A program made the position numbers and the translations under genes. This document shows, piece after piece, positions 36,577-48,898 of a stretch of 64,000 nt of DNA (position 1 is its first letter; each line of letters opens with the position of its first letter). A model generated the notes under the pieces. The model was not told where the DNA came from and made no database searches. It saw nothing but the letters and a program-made list of their open reading frames with translations. This DNA comes from Flavobacterium kingsejongi (lineage in GTDB: Bacteria > Bacteroidota > Bacteroidia > Flavobacteriales > Flavobacteriaceae), in contig NZ_CP020919.1 of the NCBI RefSeq assembly GCF_003076475.1, positions 3,906,001 to 3,970,000 of the forward strand, written 5' to 3'.

Positions 36577-36846
36577 ATGGCAACTCCAATCAGTACAATA
36601 TTACAATGGTTCACAACAGGAAAGAAACCCTCACAGGCTCAATTTTGGGCTTCCTGGCAGTCGTTTTGGCATAAAGACGAACAAATACCCCAGTCAAGTG
36701 TAAACGGGTTACCAGGGGCTTTAATAGGGAAAGCTGACAAAATACAGCTTGATGGTCATATCGCCGACGCTAATGCGCACGGCATAGCTGACAAATTAGC
36801 CACTAAAAGCGACGTGGGGCATACTCACATGATCCCGAAGTTTTAG
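36577..36846 (+). CDS. Phage tail-fibre-like protein, N-terminal part
   Basis: 89 residues: MATPISTILQWFTTGKKPSQ AQFWASWQSFWHK is a recurrent N-terminal module of Bacteroidota phage tail or baseplate attached fibres. It ends VGHTHMIPKF where relatives would continue in the frame of the next ORF (HDPEVLGLQQTLNEHAD). So this and the ORF from 36849 look like one gene broken by a one-base change near 36826-36831. Ribosomal slippage cannot be excluded. Confidence 0.55.
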   Translation: MATPISTILQWFTTGKKPSQAQFWASWQSFWHKDEQIPQSSVNGLPGALIGKADKIQLDGHIADANAHGIADKLATKSDVGHTHMIPKF

Positions 36847-36848
36847 GC

Positions 36849-38387
36849 TTGCAGCAGACCTTAAACGAGCATGCCGACGCAATTGCGGTTAATGATGGGT
36901 TGACACTTATAGCGAATCAGGCAGCCCAGGAAATTGAATTGCGCAATAGTGCCGGGGACATACTTGCGACTTTGAATGTTTCATTTTTGAATAACGAGGG
37001 CACCGAGTTCCGATTTAACCAAACCACGAATAATTTAGAGTTGTGGAACGATCAGGGTGAAATGCTTTCTGCCGTTCCGGTCGGTTCATTTGTTACAAAT
37101 GTGGCAAAATCTATCAATTTCAAATCAGGTCAGGCCAATGTCCTGGAGTTAAAAGATACTGCTGGTAATGTCCTTTCATTCGTGAATTTTAATATCGTAA
37201 ATATTTCCGGGCTACAATCTGCTTTGGATTCAAAAATATCTGTAGTTGCTTATAACGGATTCGTTAGCCAAACGAATGATGCTTTAGAATCCATTAATGG
37301 CAATGTCACTTCGCTTATTGCGCAGGATATTATCAATGTTAAGACGCAAGGAAATCAAGTTGTGCAGGGTATAAAAGATTTTGTCGGGGGCGTAACTGTG
37401 CCAGTAGCCACAACCGCTGGCCAAGCTGTGAGGTTTTCGCAATTGCAAACCGTCGAATCCGCAAAAGCAAATATAAACGGCTCTAACGTTTCCCCCCTAT
37501 CGTTTTGGAATATTGTTTCGCAGCATTCAAACGGATTGGGTGGTTATGCCTACTCAGATCAATTCGTGCCAAATAGTGATATATCTTCGATAATGATACG
37601 CTCTGGCAATCAGTCCACCTGGAAGCAGGCCGGTTCTGATACGATTAGGGACTGGCTAAATATTTCATCGGTTGCCAGTAATAACGTTGTTTATAAATCC
37701 CTAAATCAAGATATCGGGGGGCAGAAAACATTTTTAGAAGCACTGACGGTAATCGGAATTGTGAAATGTAGTTCCGAAGTCGTAAGCGAATCCAATCGTA
37801 CGGGGTCAATCGTATTTAAAAAGAACTCTAATTCCGTTGATGCCCGGGAATGGGTTGTTATCCCGAATTATAGTTCAACCGGAACACTGGATACAATAGT
37901 TAGGTTTGATCAAAGTAGTGATAATTTTGTGGCTCTAACAATTGGTCGCGATGGTCATTATAATTTTAAACTGCCTGTATCTTTACCCGATGGTTTATTG
38001 CCAGATCAAGCTATAAATTTACGGCAATTAAAGTCATTGGTTCAGACAACAGATTGGGTAAATATACCTTTTACGCCGCCAGCAGATACGGGTATAACAA
38101 TTAACGTTTGTCGTATGCGTCTAAAAGATGGCCTTGTTTTGATTAATTTAGAAGCTGTTAAAATTGGCGGCACGTCCACTGGTGGAATATCCATCCCAAT
38201 GAATGCTATAATTGACCCGGAAAAGATTTTTTATCAGATACTTAATAATCATGCGCAGATCGTTGATAAAGGCATATACGAGGTTATTTTACAATCTCAT
38301 AATCTTACTTTGAATTTTTTAGCTAATCAAAACGGCAGCGTTAAAATGACTTGTGCTTTACCGATAGCGAAGTCAGTATATAATTAA
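36849..38387 (+). CDS. Phage tail-fibre-like protein, main part
   Basis: 512 residues from a TTG; the frame is open from 36807, and DPEVLGLQQTLNEHADAIAV directly continues the preceding ORF in sense but not in frame. Repeated LDSKISVVAYNGF-, VQGIKDFVGGVTV- and QDIGGQKTFLEALTV-like segments are typical of shaft regions of phage fibres, and the C-terminus (WVNIPFTPPADTGI...) is a beta-rich tip domain. A strong terminator follows. Neighbouring capsid, portal or lysis genes are absent, so this is a remnant or a stand-alone fibre gene. Confidence 0.6.
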   Translation: MQQTLNEHADAIAVNDGLTLIANQAAQEIELRNSAGDILATLNVSFLNNEGTEFRFNQTTNNLELWNDQGEMLSAVPVGSFVTNVAKSINFKSGQANVLELKDTAGNVLSFVNFNIVNISGLQSALDSKISVVAYNGFVSQTNDALESINGNVTSLIAQDIINVKTQGNQVVQGIKDFVGGVTVPVATTAGQAVRFSQLQTVESAKANINGSNVSPLSFWNIVSQHSNGLGGYAYSDQFVPNSDISSIMIRSGNQSTWKQAGSDTIRDWLNISSVASNNVVYKSLNQDIGGQKTFLEALTVIGIVKCSSEVVSESNRTGSIVFKKNSNSVDAREWVVIPNYSSTGTLDTIVRFDQSSDNFVALTIGRDGHYNFKLPVSLPDGLLPDQAINLRQLKSLVQTTDWVNIPFTPPADTGITINVCRMRLKDGLVLINLEAVKIGGTSTGGISIPMNAIIDPEKIFYQILNNHAQIVDKGIYEVILQSHNLTLNFLANQNGSVKMTCALPIAKSVYN

Positions 38388-38422
38388 AATGCGCCGGCCA
38401 ACATATTGTTGGTCGGCGCATT
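38388..38422. terminator. Strong terminator after the tail-fibre-like gene
   Basis: 15-bp stem AATGCGCCGGCCAAC with complement (one G-T pair), loop ATATT, then TTTG. Confidence 0.88.
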
Positions 38423-38426
38423 TGCG

Positions 38427-38585
38427 TTATAATGCTTTTTTCTTTCTCAGGTTGATGTATAAAAAATAACCGATACTGATGCAGTATATAACAGTAAAAA
38501 ATATCATAAAATAGGTTTCTACACTTGATAATATGGCGTATATAAATACTGTGCTAGATAATAAGAAAGAAATAATTCTTTTCAT
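38427..38585 (-). CDS. Small membrane protein
   Basis: 52 residues from the ATG at 38585 (MKRIISFLLSSTVFIYAILS). Two predicted membrane helices and a basic C-terminus (INLRKKKAL). No family recognised; it could belong to the phage remnant. Confidence 0.4.
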   Translation of the reverse strand: MKRIISFLLSSTVFIYAILSSVETYFMIFFTVIYCISIGYFLYINLRKKKAL

Positions 38586-38708
38586 GTGGTGTAAGTTTAA
38601 ATTAGTAGTACACAAATTTATGTGCTACTTTTGTTCTAACCTTACGGTTTTGCGTAATTAAAACGCGTTTAAACATTATTTGAAAATAAGACTATTTGGC
38701 CAAAACGT

Positions 38709-38745
38709 GTACAATTCATTTTTTATTTTTGTACAATTCATTTTT
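38709..38745 (+). repeat. Two-copy direct repeat at the junction before the adhesin
   Basis: GTACAATTCATTTTT occurs at 38709-38723 and 38731-38745. TATTTTTG (a -7-like box) lies at 38724-38731 between the copies. It marks the junction between the phage remnant and the headless adhesin frame. Confidence 0.5.
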
Positions 38746-39503
38746 GCGATTATACATCAGTCAATATCAATGATCCTATCACCTATACTATCGTAGTATC
38801 CAATGGTGGTGCGGGAGATATTTTTAATGCACTGATCGAGGATAATGTTCCTACATCAGTAACTGTATCTGACTGGAGTATTACAGCTGGCGGAGGTGCT
38901 ACCATTAATGGCGCATTGTCAGGAACGACTAATACTGTTACTACTTCCGGAAATATCCCGGCTGATGGTAATCCTGCTACAGCACTCACTATAATAGTAC
39001 ATGGTATCGTAAGTTCCAATGCTTTAAGTACGTTTACGAATACAGTGACAGTAACTTCAGACGATGTAATGCAAAGTTCTGTGACTACATCCATTAACCA
39101 GTCTACCGACCTGATCATCCAAAAAACCGGTTCCCAGACAGCTACAGCAGGTGCTCCTATAACCTATACTATTAAAGTAAGTAATGGTGGCCCGCTTGAT
39201 GTTCAGGGGCTAACCATACAGGATCTAATTCCTTCTGACGTACAGAATGTAAACTGGACCGCTACCGCTACCGGGGCAGCTGCTATAAATGGAACTGCTG
39301 CCGGAACGACCAATACCATCCAGTTAACTGGAGATATTGCAGCCGGACCAGCAAATTATATCACGATTAACATCACCGGTACCGTAAGCCCTTCTCCAAG
39401 TGCAACGACCGTAAGTAACAATGCTACCGTGACTTCATCTGCTGCCGTTACCGATTACAACCTGGCCAATAACAGCAGTTCTGTAACTACGATCATCAGC
39501 AAA

Positions 39504-42500
39504 GAAACCAACTTAGCGATTACTAAAACAGTTGATAATGCAATGCCAAGTGTAGGTAACACCGTTGTGTTTACATTAGTAGCGGCCAATGCAGGTCCTA
39601 GTGATGGTACTGGCATTAGTGTAACGGACCTTCTTCCGGCAGGTTATACTTACATTACCTCAACTCCAGCGGCAGGAACAGCTTATGTTCCCGCAACCGG
39701 AATATGGACTATTGGTACACTTTCAAATGCTACCAGCGCTACACTGACCATCACAGCTTCTGTAAATCCAACAGGGCCTTACGCCAACACGGCTACTATA
39801 AATGGAACTGAAAATGATCCAACGCCAGAAAATAACAGTTCAACTGTAACTCCTGTGCCGATAGCTACTTCAGACCGTTCATTGGTTAAAACAGTTGACA
39901 ATGAAAACCCGGCAGTTGGAAGTACCGTAACATTCAGCCTTGCTGCAACTAATAACGGACCAAGTGATGGAACCGGTGTCACCGTAATGGACTGGTTGCC
40001 TGCTGGATATACATATGTAAATAGCGTAGCTCCTGTTGGGACAACCTATAATTCCGCAAGCGGACTATGGACTATTGGTACGTTAGCCAGTGGTACTACT
40101 GCTACACTGACTATCACAGCCACTGTAAATGCAACTGGCTCTTATGCTAATACGGCTACCATTACCGGAAACGAAAATGACCCTACACCGGGTAATGACA
40201 GTTCGACATCAACACCAACGGCAGTACCAACTTCTGACCGTTCTATTGTCAAAACAGTAGATAATTCAAATCCTGCGGTAGGAAGTACGGTAACATTTAG
40301 TCTGGCTGCAACTAACAATGGACCAAGTGATGGTACCGGAATTACAGTAACCGATTTACTTCCGGCTGGATATACCTATGTAAGTAGCGTAGCACCTATA
40401 GGAACTACCTATGATCCGGCCACAGGATTGTGGAACATTGGTACATTAGCCGGTACAACCACGTCAACCCTGACCATTACAGCAACGGTAAATGCCACTG
40501 GCCCTTATGCCAACACAGCTTCTATCACCGGAACTGAAAATGATCCAACACCAGGTAATGACAGTTCGACAGCTACACCAACGGCGGTACCAACTTCTGA
40601 CCGTTCTATTGTCAAAACAGTAGATAATGAAAATCCTGCAGTAGGTAGCACAGTTGTATTCAGCCTTGCAGCGACCAACAACGGGCCAAGCGACAGTACC
40701 GGAATTGTAGTGAATGACTTATTGCCATCTGGATATACTTATGTGAGTGCTGTTGCACCAACGGGTACCACCTATGATTTCACTACAGGGATATGGAACA
40801 TTGGAACTTTAGCAAATGCTGCAACTTCCACACTGACCATTACAGCTACGGTAAATGCAACCGGCTCTTATGCCAATACTGCATCCATTACCGGAAACGA
40901 AAATGATCCGACTCCGGGCAATGACAGTTCTTCATCAACCCCAATAGCGGTACCGACTTCTGATCGTGCTATTGTCAAAACGGTAGATAACCCGAATCCT
41001 GCAGTAGGTAGTACCGTAACATTTAGCCTTGCTGCCACTAATAACGGCCCAAGCGATGGTACCGGAGTTACAGTTACAGATTTACTACCGGCTGGATATA
41101 CTTATGTAAGCAGTGTAGCTCCTATAGGAACTAATTATGATCCAACGAGTGGATTATGGACCATCGGTACATTAACCGGTGCGACTACTTCCACCCTGAC
41201 CATTACTGCAACGGTAAATGCTACTGGCCCGTATGCCAACACAGCATCTATTACCGGAACTGAAAATGATCCAACACCGGGTAATGACAGTTCGACATCA
41301 ACACCAACGGCAGTACCAACTTCTGACCGTTCTATTGTCAAAACGGTAGATAATTCAAATCCTGCAGTAGGAAGTACGGTAACATTTAGCCTGGCTGCAA
41401 CTAACAATGGACCAAGTGATGGTACCGGAGTTATAGTGACGGATTTACTTCCGGCTGGATATACCTATGTAAGTAGCGTAGCACCTATAGGAACTAATTA
41501 TGATCCAACGAGTGGATTATGGACCATCGGTACATTAGCCGGTGCGACCACGTCAACCCTGACCATTACCGCAACTGTAAATGCCACTGGCCCTTATGCC
41601 AACACAGCTTCTATCACCGGAACTGAAAATGATCCAACTCCGGATAATGATAGTTCGACAGCTACACCAACGGCGGTACCAACTTCTGACCGTTCTATTG
41701 TCAAAACAGTAGATAATGAAAATCCTGCAGTAGGTAGCACAGTTGTATTCAGCCTTGCAGCGACCAACAACGGCCCAAGCGACAGTACCGGAATTGTAGT
41801 GAATGACTTATTGCCATCTGGATATACTTATGTGAGTGCTGTTGCACCAACGGGTACCACCTATGATTTCACTACAGGGATATGGAACATTGGAACTTTA
41901 GCAAATGCTGCAATTTCCACACTGACCATTACAGCTACGGTAAATGCAACCGGCTCTTATGCCAATACTGCATCCATTACCGGAAACGAAAATGATCCAA
42001 CTCCGGGCAATGACAGTTCTTCATCAACGCCAACCGCGGTACCAACTTCTGATCGTGCTATTGTCAAAACAGTAGATAACCCGAATCCTGCAGTAGGTAG
42101 TACCGTAACATTTAGCCTGGCTGCAACTAATAACGGCCCAAGCGATGGTACCGGAGTTACAGTTACAGATTTACTTCCAGCTGGATATACTTATGTAAGC
42201 AGTGTAGCTCCTATAGGAACTAATTATGATCCAACGAGTGGATTATGGACCATCGGTACATTAGCCGGTGCGACTACTTCCACCCTGACCATTACTGCAA
42301 CGGTAAATGCTACTGGCCCTTATGCCAACACAGCATCTATTACCGGAACTGAAAATGATCCAACACCGGGTAATGATAGTTCGACTTCCACACCAACGGC
42401 GGTACCAACTTCTGACCGTTCTATTGTGAAAACAGTAGATAATGAAAATCCTGCGGTAGGAAGTACGGTAACATTTAGCCTGGCTGCAACTAATAATGGG

Positions 42501-44211
42501 CCAAGTGACAGTACTGGAATTACAGTTGCCGATTTGCTTCCAGCAGGTTACACGTATGTAAGCAATATGGCACCAACAGGTACTACCTATGATCCGGCCA
42601 CGGGATTGTGGACAGTAGGCACTTTAGCAAACGGTACCACATCAACTTTGACCATTACCGCAACAGTAAATGCCACTGGCCCTTATGCCAACACAGCTTC
42701 TATCACCGGAACTGAAAATGATCCAACACCAGGTAATGACAGCTCGACAGCTACACCAACAGCTGTACCAACCACAGACCGTTCTATTGTCAAAACAGTA
42801 GATAATGAAAATCCTGCAGTAGGTAGTAACGTAGTGTTTACGCTTGTAGCAACCAACAACGGGCCAAGCGACAGTACCGGAATTGTAGTGAATGACTTAT
42901 TGCCATCTGGATATACTTATGTGAGTGCTGTTGCACCAACGGGTACCACCTATGATTTCACTACAGGGATATGGAACATTGGAACTTTAGCAAATGCTGC
43001 AACTTCCACACTGACCATTACAGCTACGGTAAATGCAACCGGCTCTTATGCCAATACTGCATCTATTACCGGAAACGAAAATGATCCGACTCCGGGCAAT
43101 GACAGTTCTTCATCAACCCCAATAGCGGTACCAACTTCTGATCGTGCTATTGTCAAAACAGTAGATAACCCGAATCCTGCAGTAGGTAGTACCGTAACAT
43201 TTAGCCTGGCTGCCACTAATAACGGCCCAAGCGATGGTACCGGAGTTACAGTTACAGATTTACTTCCGGCTGGATATACTTATGTAAGCAGTGTAGCTCC
43301 TATAGGAACTGCCTATGACCCTACGAGTGGATTATGGACCATCGGTACATTAACCGGTGCGACTACTTCCACCCTGACCATTACTGCAACGGTAAATGCT
43401 ACTGGCCCTTATGCCAACACAGCATCTATTACCGGAACTGAAAATGATCCAACACCGGGTAATGATAGTTCGACATCAACACCAACGGCGGTACCAACTT
43501 CTGACCGCGCTATTGTGAAAACAGTAAGCAATGCGAATCCTGCAGTAGGAAATACTGTAGTATTCACGTTAGTGGCTACTAATAACGGACCAAGTGATGG
43601 TACCGGAATTACAGTAACCGATTTACTTCCGGCTGGATATACCTATGTGAGTGCAACGCCGTCAACAGGCATGACTTATGATCCTGGAAGTGGATTATGG
43701 ACTATTGGGATGCTTGCCAATGAAGATAGTGCGACACTTACTATTACAACAACAGTAAATGCCACCGGGCCGTATGCCAATACTGCTTCTATTACCGGAG
43801 CTGAAAATGATCCTACTCCGGATAATGACAGTTCAACAGTGACTCCAACAGCTGTACCTACAACGGACAGATCGATTACTAAAACGGTAGATCAACCGAA
43901 TCCAGCTGTGGGTAGCAACGTTGTCTTTACATTAGTAGCGACAAACAATGGCCCGAGTGACGGTACCGGAATCATAGTAACAGATTTGTTACCTGCCGGA
44001 TATACCTATGTAAGTGCCATACCGTCAATCGGAAATTATGATCCCGCAACAGGTTTATGGAACATCGGTACCATGACTAATGCGGCAACCGCTACATTAC
44101 CCATTACCGCAACGGTAAATGAAAATGGGCCTTATGCCAATACAGCATCCATTACCGGAAACGAAAATGATCCGGCTCCGGATAATGACAGTGCTACCGC
44201 CACTCCAACAG
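39504..44211 (+). repeat. Tandem array of 13 x 363-bp DUF11 units
   Basis: Period 363 bp (121 codons). Units 3-11 form a higher-order repeat: three units (1089 bp) recur three times, shown by GATTTCACTACAGGG at 40776, 41865 and 42954. Units contain no Cys codons. Confidence 0.9.
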
Positions 44212-44219
44212 CAGATCCG

Positions 44220-47200
44220 AGAGCACATTTAACGGTTGTAAAAGTCATTAAAGACCCTACACAAACCACATTTGTACCAGGTGAAGCAGTGATCTATCGC
44301 ATTTCTGTAACCAATGATGGTCCGAGTGATGCTATAGGTGTTAATGTACAGGATACTCCTCCTGCCAATACCACAATCACAAGTTGGACAGCAGTATCTT
44401 CTCCAGGTGTTACTTACCCTAATACTACAGGTAGTGGTAGTCTTAATGAGACAATAGCAACCCTGGCGAATGGACTAACTGCAATATATGACATCACCAT
44501 ACAGACGCCTTCGAATTTTACGGCCAGTCTGGTGAATACTGCCAACGCAGGAAGTATGACTCCGGATCCAACTCCGGGGCCATGTACAACCTGTTCCAGT
44601 GATCCGGTTACACCAACACCTCAGGCACACCTCAACACAGTGAAAACCCTGAATGATCCTACACAAACTTCGTTTGTTCCAGGTCAGGCAGTGGTGTATC
44701 GTATCGCAGTAACCAATAACGGGCCTAGTGATGCCACAGCAGTAAACATTGTGGATAATGCTCCGGTGGGAACTACGATCACCGGTTGGATGACTGTCCC
44801 TTCTCCTGGAGTCGCTTATCCAGACAATAGCGGTGCTGGAAACTTAAATGAAACAATAACGCTATTAGCTAATGGACAAACAGCCATCTATGAAGTGACG
44901 GTTCAGACACCTGCTGACTATACCGGAACATTAAGTAACAGTGTGGTGGCCACCAGTACAACGCCGGATCCAACTCCGGGACCTTGTGCCACTTGTAACA
45001 CTGATCCATTGCCTCCAAATGCACAGGCACACCTCAATGTATTGAAAGTGCTGAAAGATCACCGGGTCAGGCGGTTGTCTATCGTATTAACGTAACGAAC
45101 AGTGGACCAAGTGATGCTGTAGCCGTAAATATTGTGGATAATGCACCGGCTGGTACAACCATCAGCAGCTGGACTACTGAAGTGTCTAATGGAGTGACAT
45201 ATCCAAATGCAACGGGAACTGGTAACTTAAATGAAACCATTGCCCTGCTTGCCCCTGGTACAACGGCTATTTACGATGTTACTGTACAAACGCCTTCGGA
45301 TTACACAGGAACATTAAGTAATAGTGCTGTAGCAACCAGTACAACGCCGGATCCAACTCCGGGACCTTGTACCACCTGTACTACCGATCCGCTGCCAGCA
45401 GCAGAGATGGCACACCTGAATACGGTAAAAACACTGAGTGATCCTACGCAAACTTCGTTTGTTCCAGGACAGGCTGTAGTATACCGTATTACAGTAACCA
45501 ATAATGGACCAAGTGATGCCACAGCAGTAAACATTGTAGATAATGCTCCTGCTGGTACAACCATCAGCAACTGGATGGCAATCCCTGCAACGGGTGTAAC
45601 TTATCCAAATGCGAATGGAACCGGTAACTTAAATGAAACACTGGTAACATTAGCCAACGGACTGACAGCTACGTATGAAGTAACCGTTCAGACTCCAGCT
45701 AATTATACCGGAACATTAAGTAACTCGGTAACTGCAACCAGTACAACACCGGATCCAACTCCGGGACCTTGTACCACTTGTACTACCAATCCGCTACCAC
45801 CAAATGCACAGGCACACCTGAATGCGGTGAAAACACTGAGTGATCCTACGCAAACTTCGTTTGTTCCAGGTCAGGCTGTAGTATACCGTATCACAGTAAC
45901 CAATAATGGACCAAGTGATGCAGCGGGTGTAACTATTATCGATAATGCACCAACCGGTACAACCATCAGCAGCTGGACAGCAATCCCTGCAACGGGTGTA
46001 ACTTATCCAAATGCGAATGGAACCGGTAACTTAAATGAAACACTGGTGACATTAGCCAACGGACTGACAGCTACCTATGAAGTAACCGTTCAGACTCCGG
46101 CTAACTTTACCGGAACATTAAGTAACTCCGTAACTGCAACCAGTACAACACCGGACCCAACTCCGGGACCTTGTACCACCTGTACTACCGACCCGCTGCC
46201 AGCAGCAGAGATGGCACACCTGAATACGGTGAAAACACTGAGTGATCCTACGCAAACTTCGTTTGTTCCAGGACAGGCTGTAGTATACCGTATCACAGTA
46301 ACCAATAATGGGCCAAGTGATGCTACAGCAGTAAACATTGTAGATAATGCTCCTGCTGGTACAACCATCAACAACTGGATGGCAATCCCTGCAACGGGTG
46401 TAACTTATCCAAATGCGAATGGAACCGGTAACTTAAATGAAACACTGGGGACATTAGCCAACGGACTGACAGCTACCTATGAAGTGACTGTACAGACTCC
46501 GGCTGACTATACCGGAATATTAAGTAACTCCGTAACTGCAACCACTACAACACCGGACCCAACTCCGGGACCTTGTACCACCTGTACTACCGATCCACTG
46601 CCAGCAGCAGAGATGGCACACCTGAATACGGTAAAAACACTGAGTGACCCTACGCAAACTTCGTTTGTTCCAGGACAGGCTGTAGTATACCGTATCACAG
46701 TAACCAATAATGGGCCAAGTGATGCTACAGCAGTAAACATTGTAGATAATGCTCCTGCTGGTACAACCATCAACAACTGGATGGCAATCCCTGCAACGGG
46801 TGTAACTTATCCAAATGCGAATGGAACCGGTAACTTAAATGAAACACTGGGGACATTAGCCAACGGACTGACAGCTACCTATGAAGTGACTGTACAGACT
46901 CCGGCTGACTATACCGGAATATTAAGTAACTCCGTAACTGCAACCACTACAACACCGGACCCAACTCCGGGACCTTGTACCACCTGTACTACCGATCCAC
47001 TGCCAGCAGCAGAGATGGCACACCTGAATACGATGAAAATACTGAGTGATCCTACGCAAACTTCGTTTGTTCCAGGACAGGCTGTAGTATACCGTATTAC
47101 AGTAACCAATAATGGACCAAGTGATGCCACAGCAGTAAACATTGTAGATAATGCTCCTGCTGGTACAACCATCAGCAACTGGATGGCAATCCCTGCAACG

Positions 47201-48622
47201 GGTGTAACTTATCCAAATGCGAATGGAACCGGTAACTTAAATGAAACACTGGTAACATTAGCCAACGGACTGACAGCTACGTATGAAGTAACCGTTCAGA
47301 CTCCAGCTAATTATACCGGAACATTAAGTAACTCGGTAACTGCAACCAGTACAACCCCGGATCCAACTCCGGGACCTTGTACCACTTGTACTACCAATCC
47401 GCTACCACCAAATGCACAGGCACACCTGAATGCGGTGAAAACACTGAGTGATCCTACGCAAACTTCGTTTGTTCCAGGTCAGGCTGTAGTATACCGTATC
47501 ACAGTAACCAATAATGGACCAAGTGATGCAGCGGGTGTAACTATTATCGATAATGCACCAACCGGTACAACCATCAGCAGCTGGACAGCAATCCCTGCAA
47601 CGGGTGTAACTTATCCTAATGCCAACGGAACCGGTAACTTAAATGAAACACTGGTGACATTAGGTAATGGACTGACCGCTACCTATGAGGTAACCGTACA
47701 GACTCCGGCTAACTTTACAGGAACACTGAGTAATACAGTAAGTATCAGTATGATTACGCCAGATGATAATCCTGTACCATGTGCCACTTGTACTACAGAT
47801 CCTATTTCACCAATGATTGCTCAGGCACACCTTAATACAGTGAAAACCCTGAGTGATCCGGCACAGACATCCTTTGTACCAGGTGAAGTGGTGACCTACC
47901 GTATTACAGTGACGAATCAGGGACCTGATGCCGCTACAGCAGTAAACATTGTAGATATCGCACCAGCCGGAACGACGATCAGCAGCTGGACTGCAATCCC
48001 TTCTACCGGTGTAACCTACCCTAATGCCAACGGAACGGGTAACTTAAATGAAACCCTCGCAGTATTAGGGAATGGTCTGGCCGCAATCTATGAAGTCAAT
48101 GTCCTGACACCTGCTGATTTTACAGGAACATTGAGTAACTCGGTAATTGCGACTTCTCCAACTCCGGATCCAACTCCGGAACCTTGTACGACCTGTAATA
48201 CGAATCCAATTCCGCCAACTCCAAGAGCGCACCTCACTACAGTGAAAACGCTTAACGACATGACTCAGGTTTCATTTGTACCAGGTCAGGCAGTGGTGTA
48301 CCGTATTACAGTAACCAACGATGGACCAAGTGACGCCACAGCGGTAACTATTGTAGACAACGCACCTGCAGGAACAACGATCAGCAGCTGGACTGCGATC
48401 CCTTCTCCAGGAGTGACCTATCCGAATACTTCGGGTACCGGTAACCTTAATGAAACGTTAGCGAATTTAGCAGATGGTCTGGTCGCCATTTATGAAGTGA
48501 CCGTACAGACTCCGGCTGATTTCAAAGGCCCATTGAGCAATTCCGTTACGACAACCAGTACCACGCCGGATCCGGCACCAGGGCCATGCACGACCTGTAC
48601 TACGGATCCGATTCCACCAACT
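44220..48622 (+). repeat. Tandem array of 11 x 402-bp DUF11 units (second type)
   Basis: Period 402 bp (134 codons), each starting AHLNTVKTLSDPTQTSFVPG-like and ending PDPTPGPCTTCTTDP. The third unit is 383 bp because of a 19-bp deletion at 45060/45061. Units 6 and 7 are almost identical, and units 5 and 9 match over long stretches. Confidence 0.9.
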
Positions 48623-48886
48623 GCTCCAGGCATTTTCATTCCGAACGTGATAACACCGGATGGAGATGGTAAAAACGACACGTTCGTTATTACAGGCTTA
48701 GAAAATTATCCGGGTTCTGTCCTGATGATTTATAACCGATGGGGGAATCAGGTGTACCGCTCTGACAGCTATGACAATAGTTTTAGTGGAGACGGGTTAA
48801 GCGGAGGTACATACTACTACATCTTTAAACTCAAAACAGCTGAAGGGAATAAAGACTATAACGGTTGGATCGAAGTAATGAAATAA
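45062..48886 (+). pseudogene. DUF11-repeat surface adhesin, C-terminal portion with type B T9SS sorting domain
   Basis: This continues the adhesin in the shifted frame (PGQAVVYRINVTNSGPSDAV from 45062). Eight complete 134-residue repeats follow, then a CHU_C-type gliding-motility-associated C-terminal domain of about 90 residues: IFIPNVITPDGDGKNDTF, MIYNRWGNQVYRS, YNNSF-like and GGTYYYIFKLK, ending WIEVMK. That domain directs type IX secretion and surface anchoring (type B). A GTG at 45134 could start translation but without a signal peptide. The 55-bp gap to porP/sprF holds a terminator or attenuator hairpin. Confidence 0.85.
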
Positions 48887-48898
48887 CAGAAAAATTTC

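Larger units (their letters stand above)
38673..45095 (+). pseudogene. DUF11-repeat surface adhesin, N-terminal portion, missing start and ending at a frameshift
   Basis: The frame opens after a TAA at 38670 and becomes adhesin-like from about 38763 (NINDPITYTIVVSNGGAG). No signal peptide is present and the first in-frame ATG is at 39069, inside a domain, so the 5' end appears lost. Two DUF11-type domains come first, then 13 copies of a 121-residue domain (39504-44211, KTVDNxNPAVGSTVTFSLAA; ENDPTPGNDSS), then two and a fraction of the 134-residue type. The frame ends at 45095, 35 bases after a 19-bp deletion. Each domain is an immunoglobulin-like fold; the protein would be a long cell-surface stalk. 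Confidence 0.75.

Noticed and set aside
45301..47178. Repeated minus-strand frames MLMVVPAGALSTMFTAVAS and similar
   Set aside because: They recur at 402-bp steps as antisense shadows of the DUF11 repeats.
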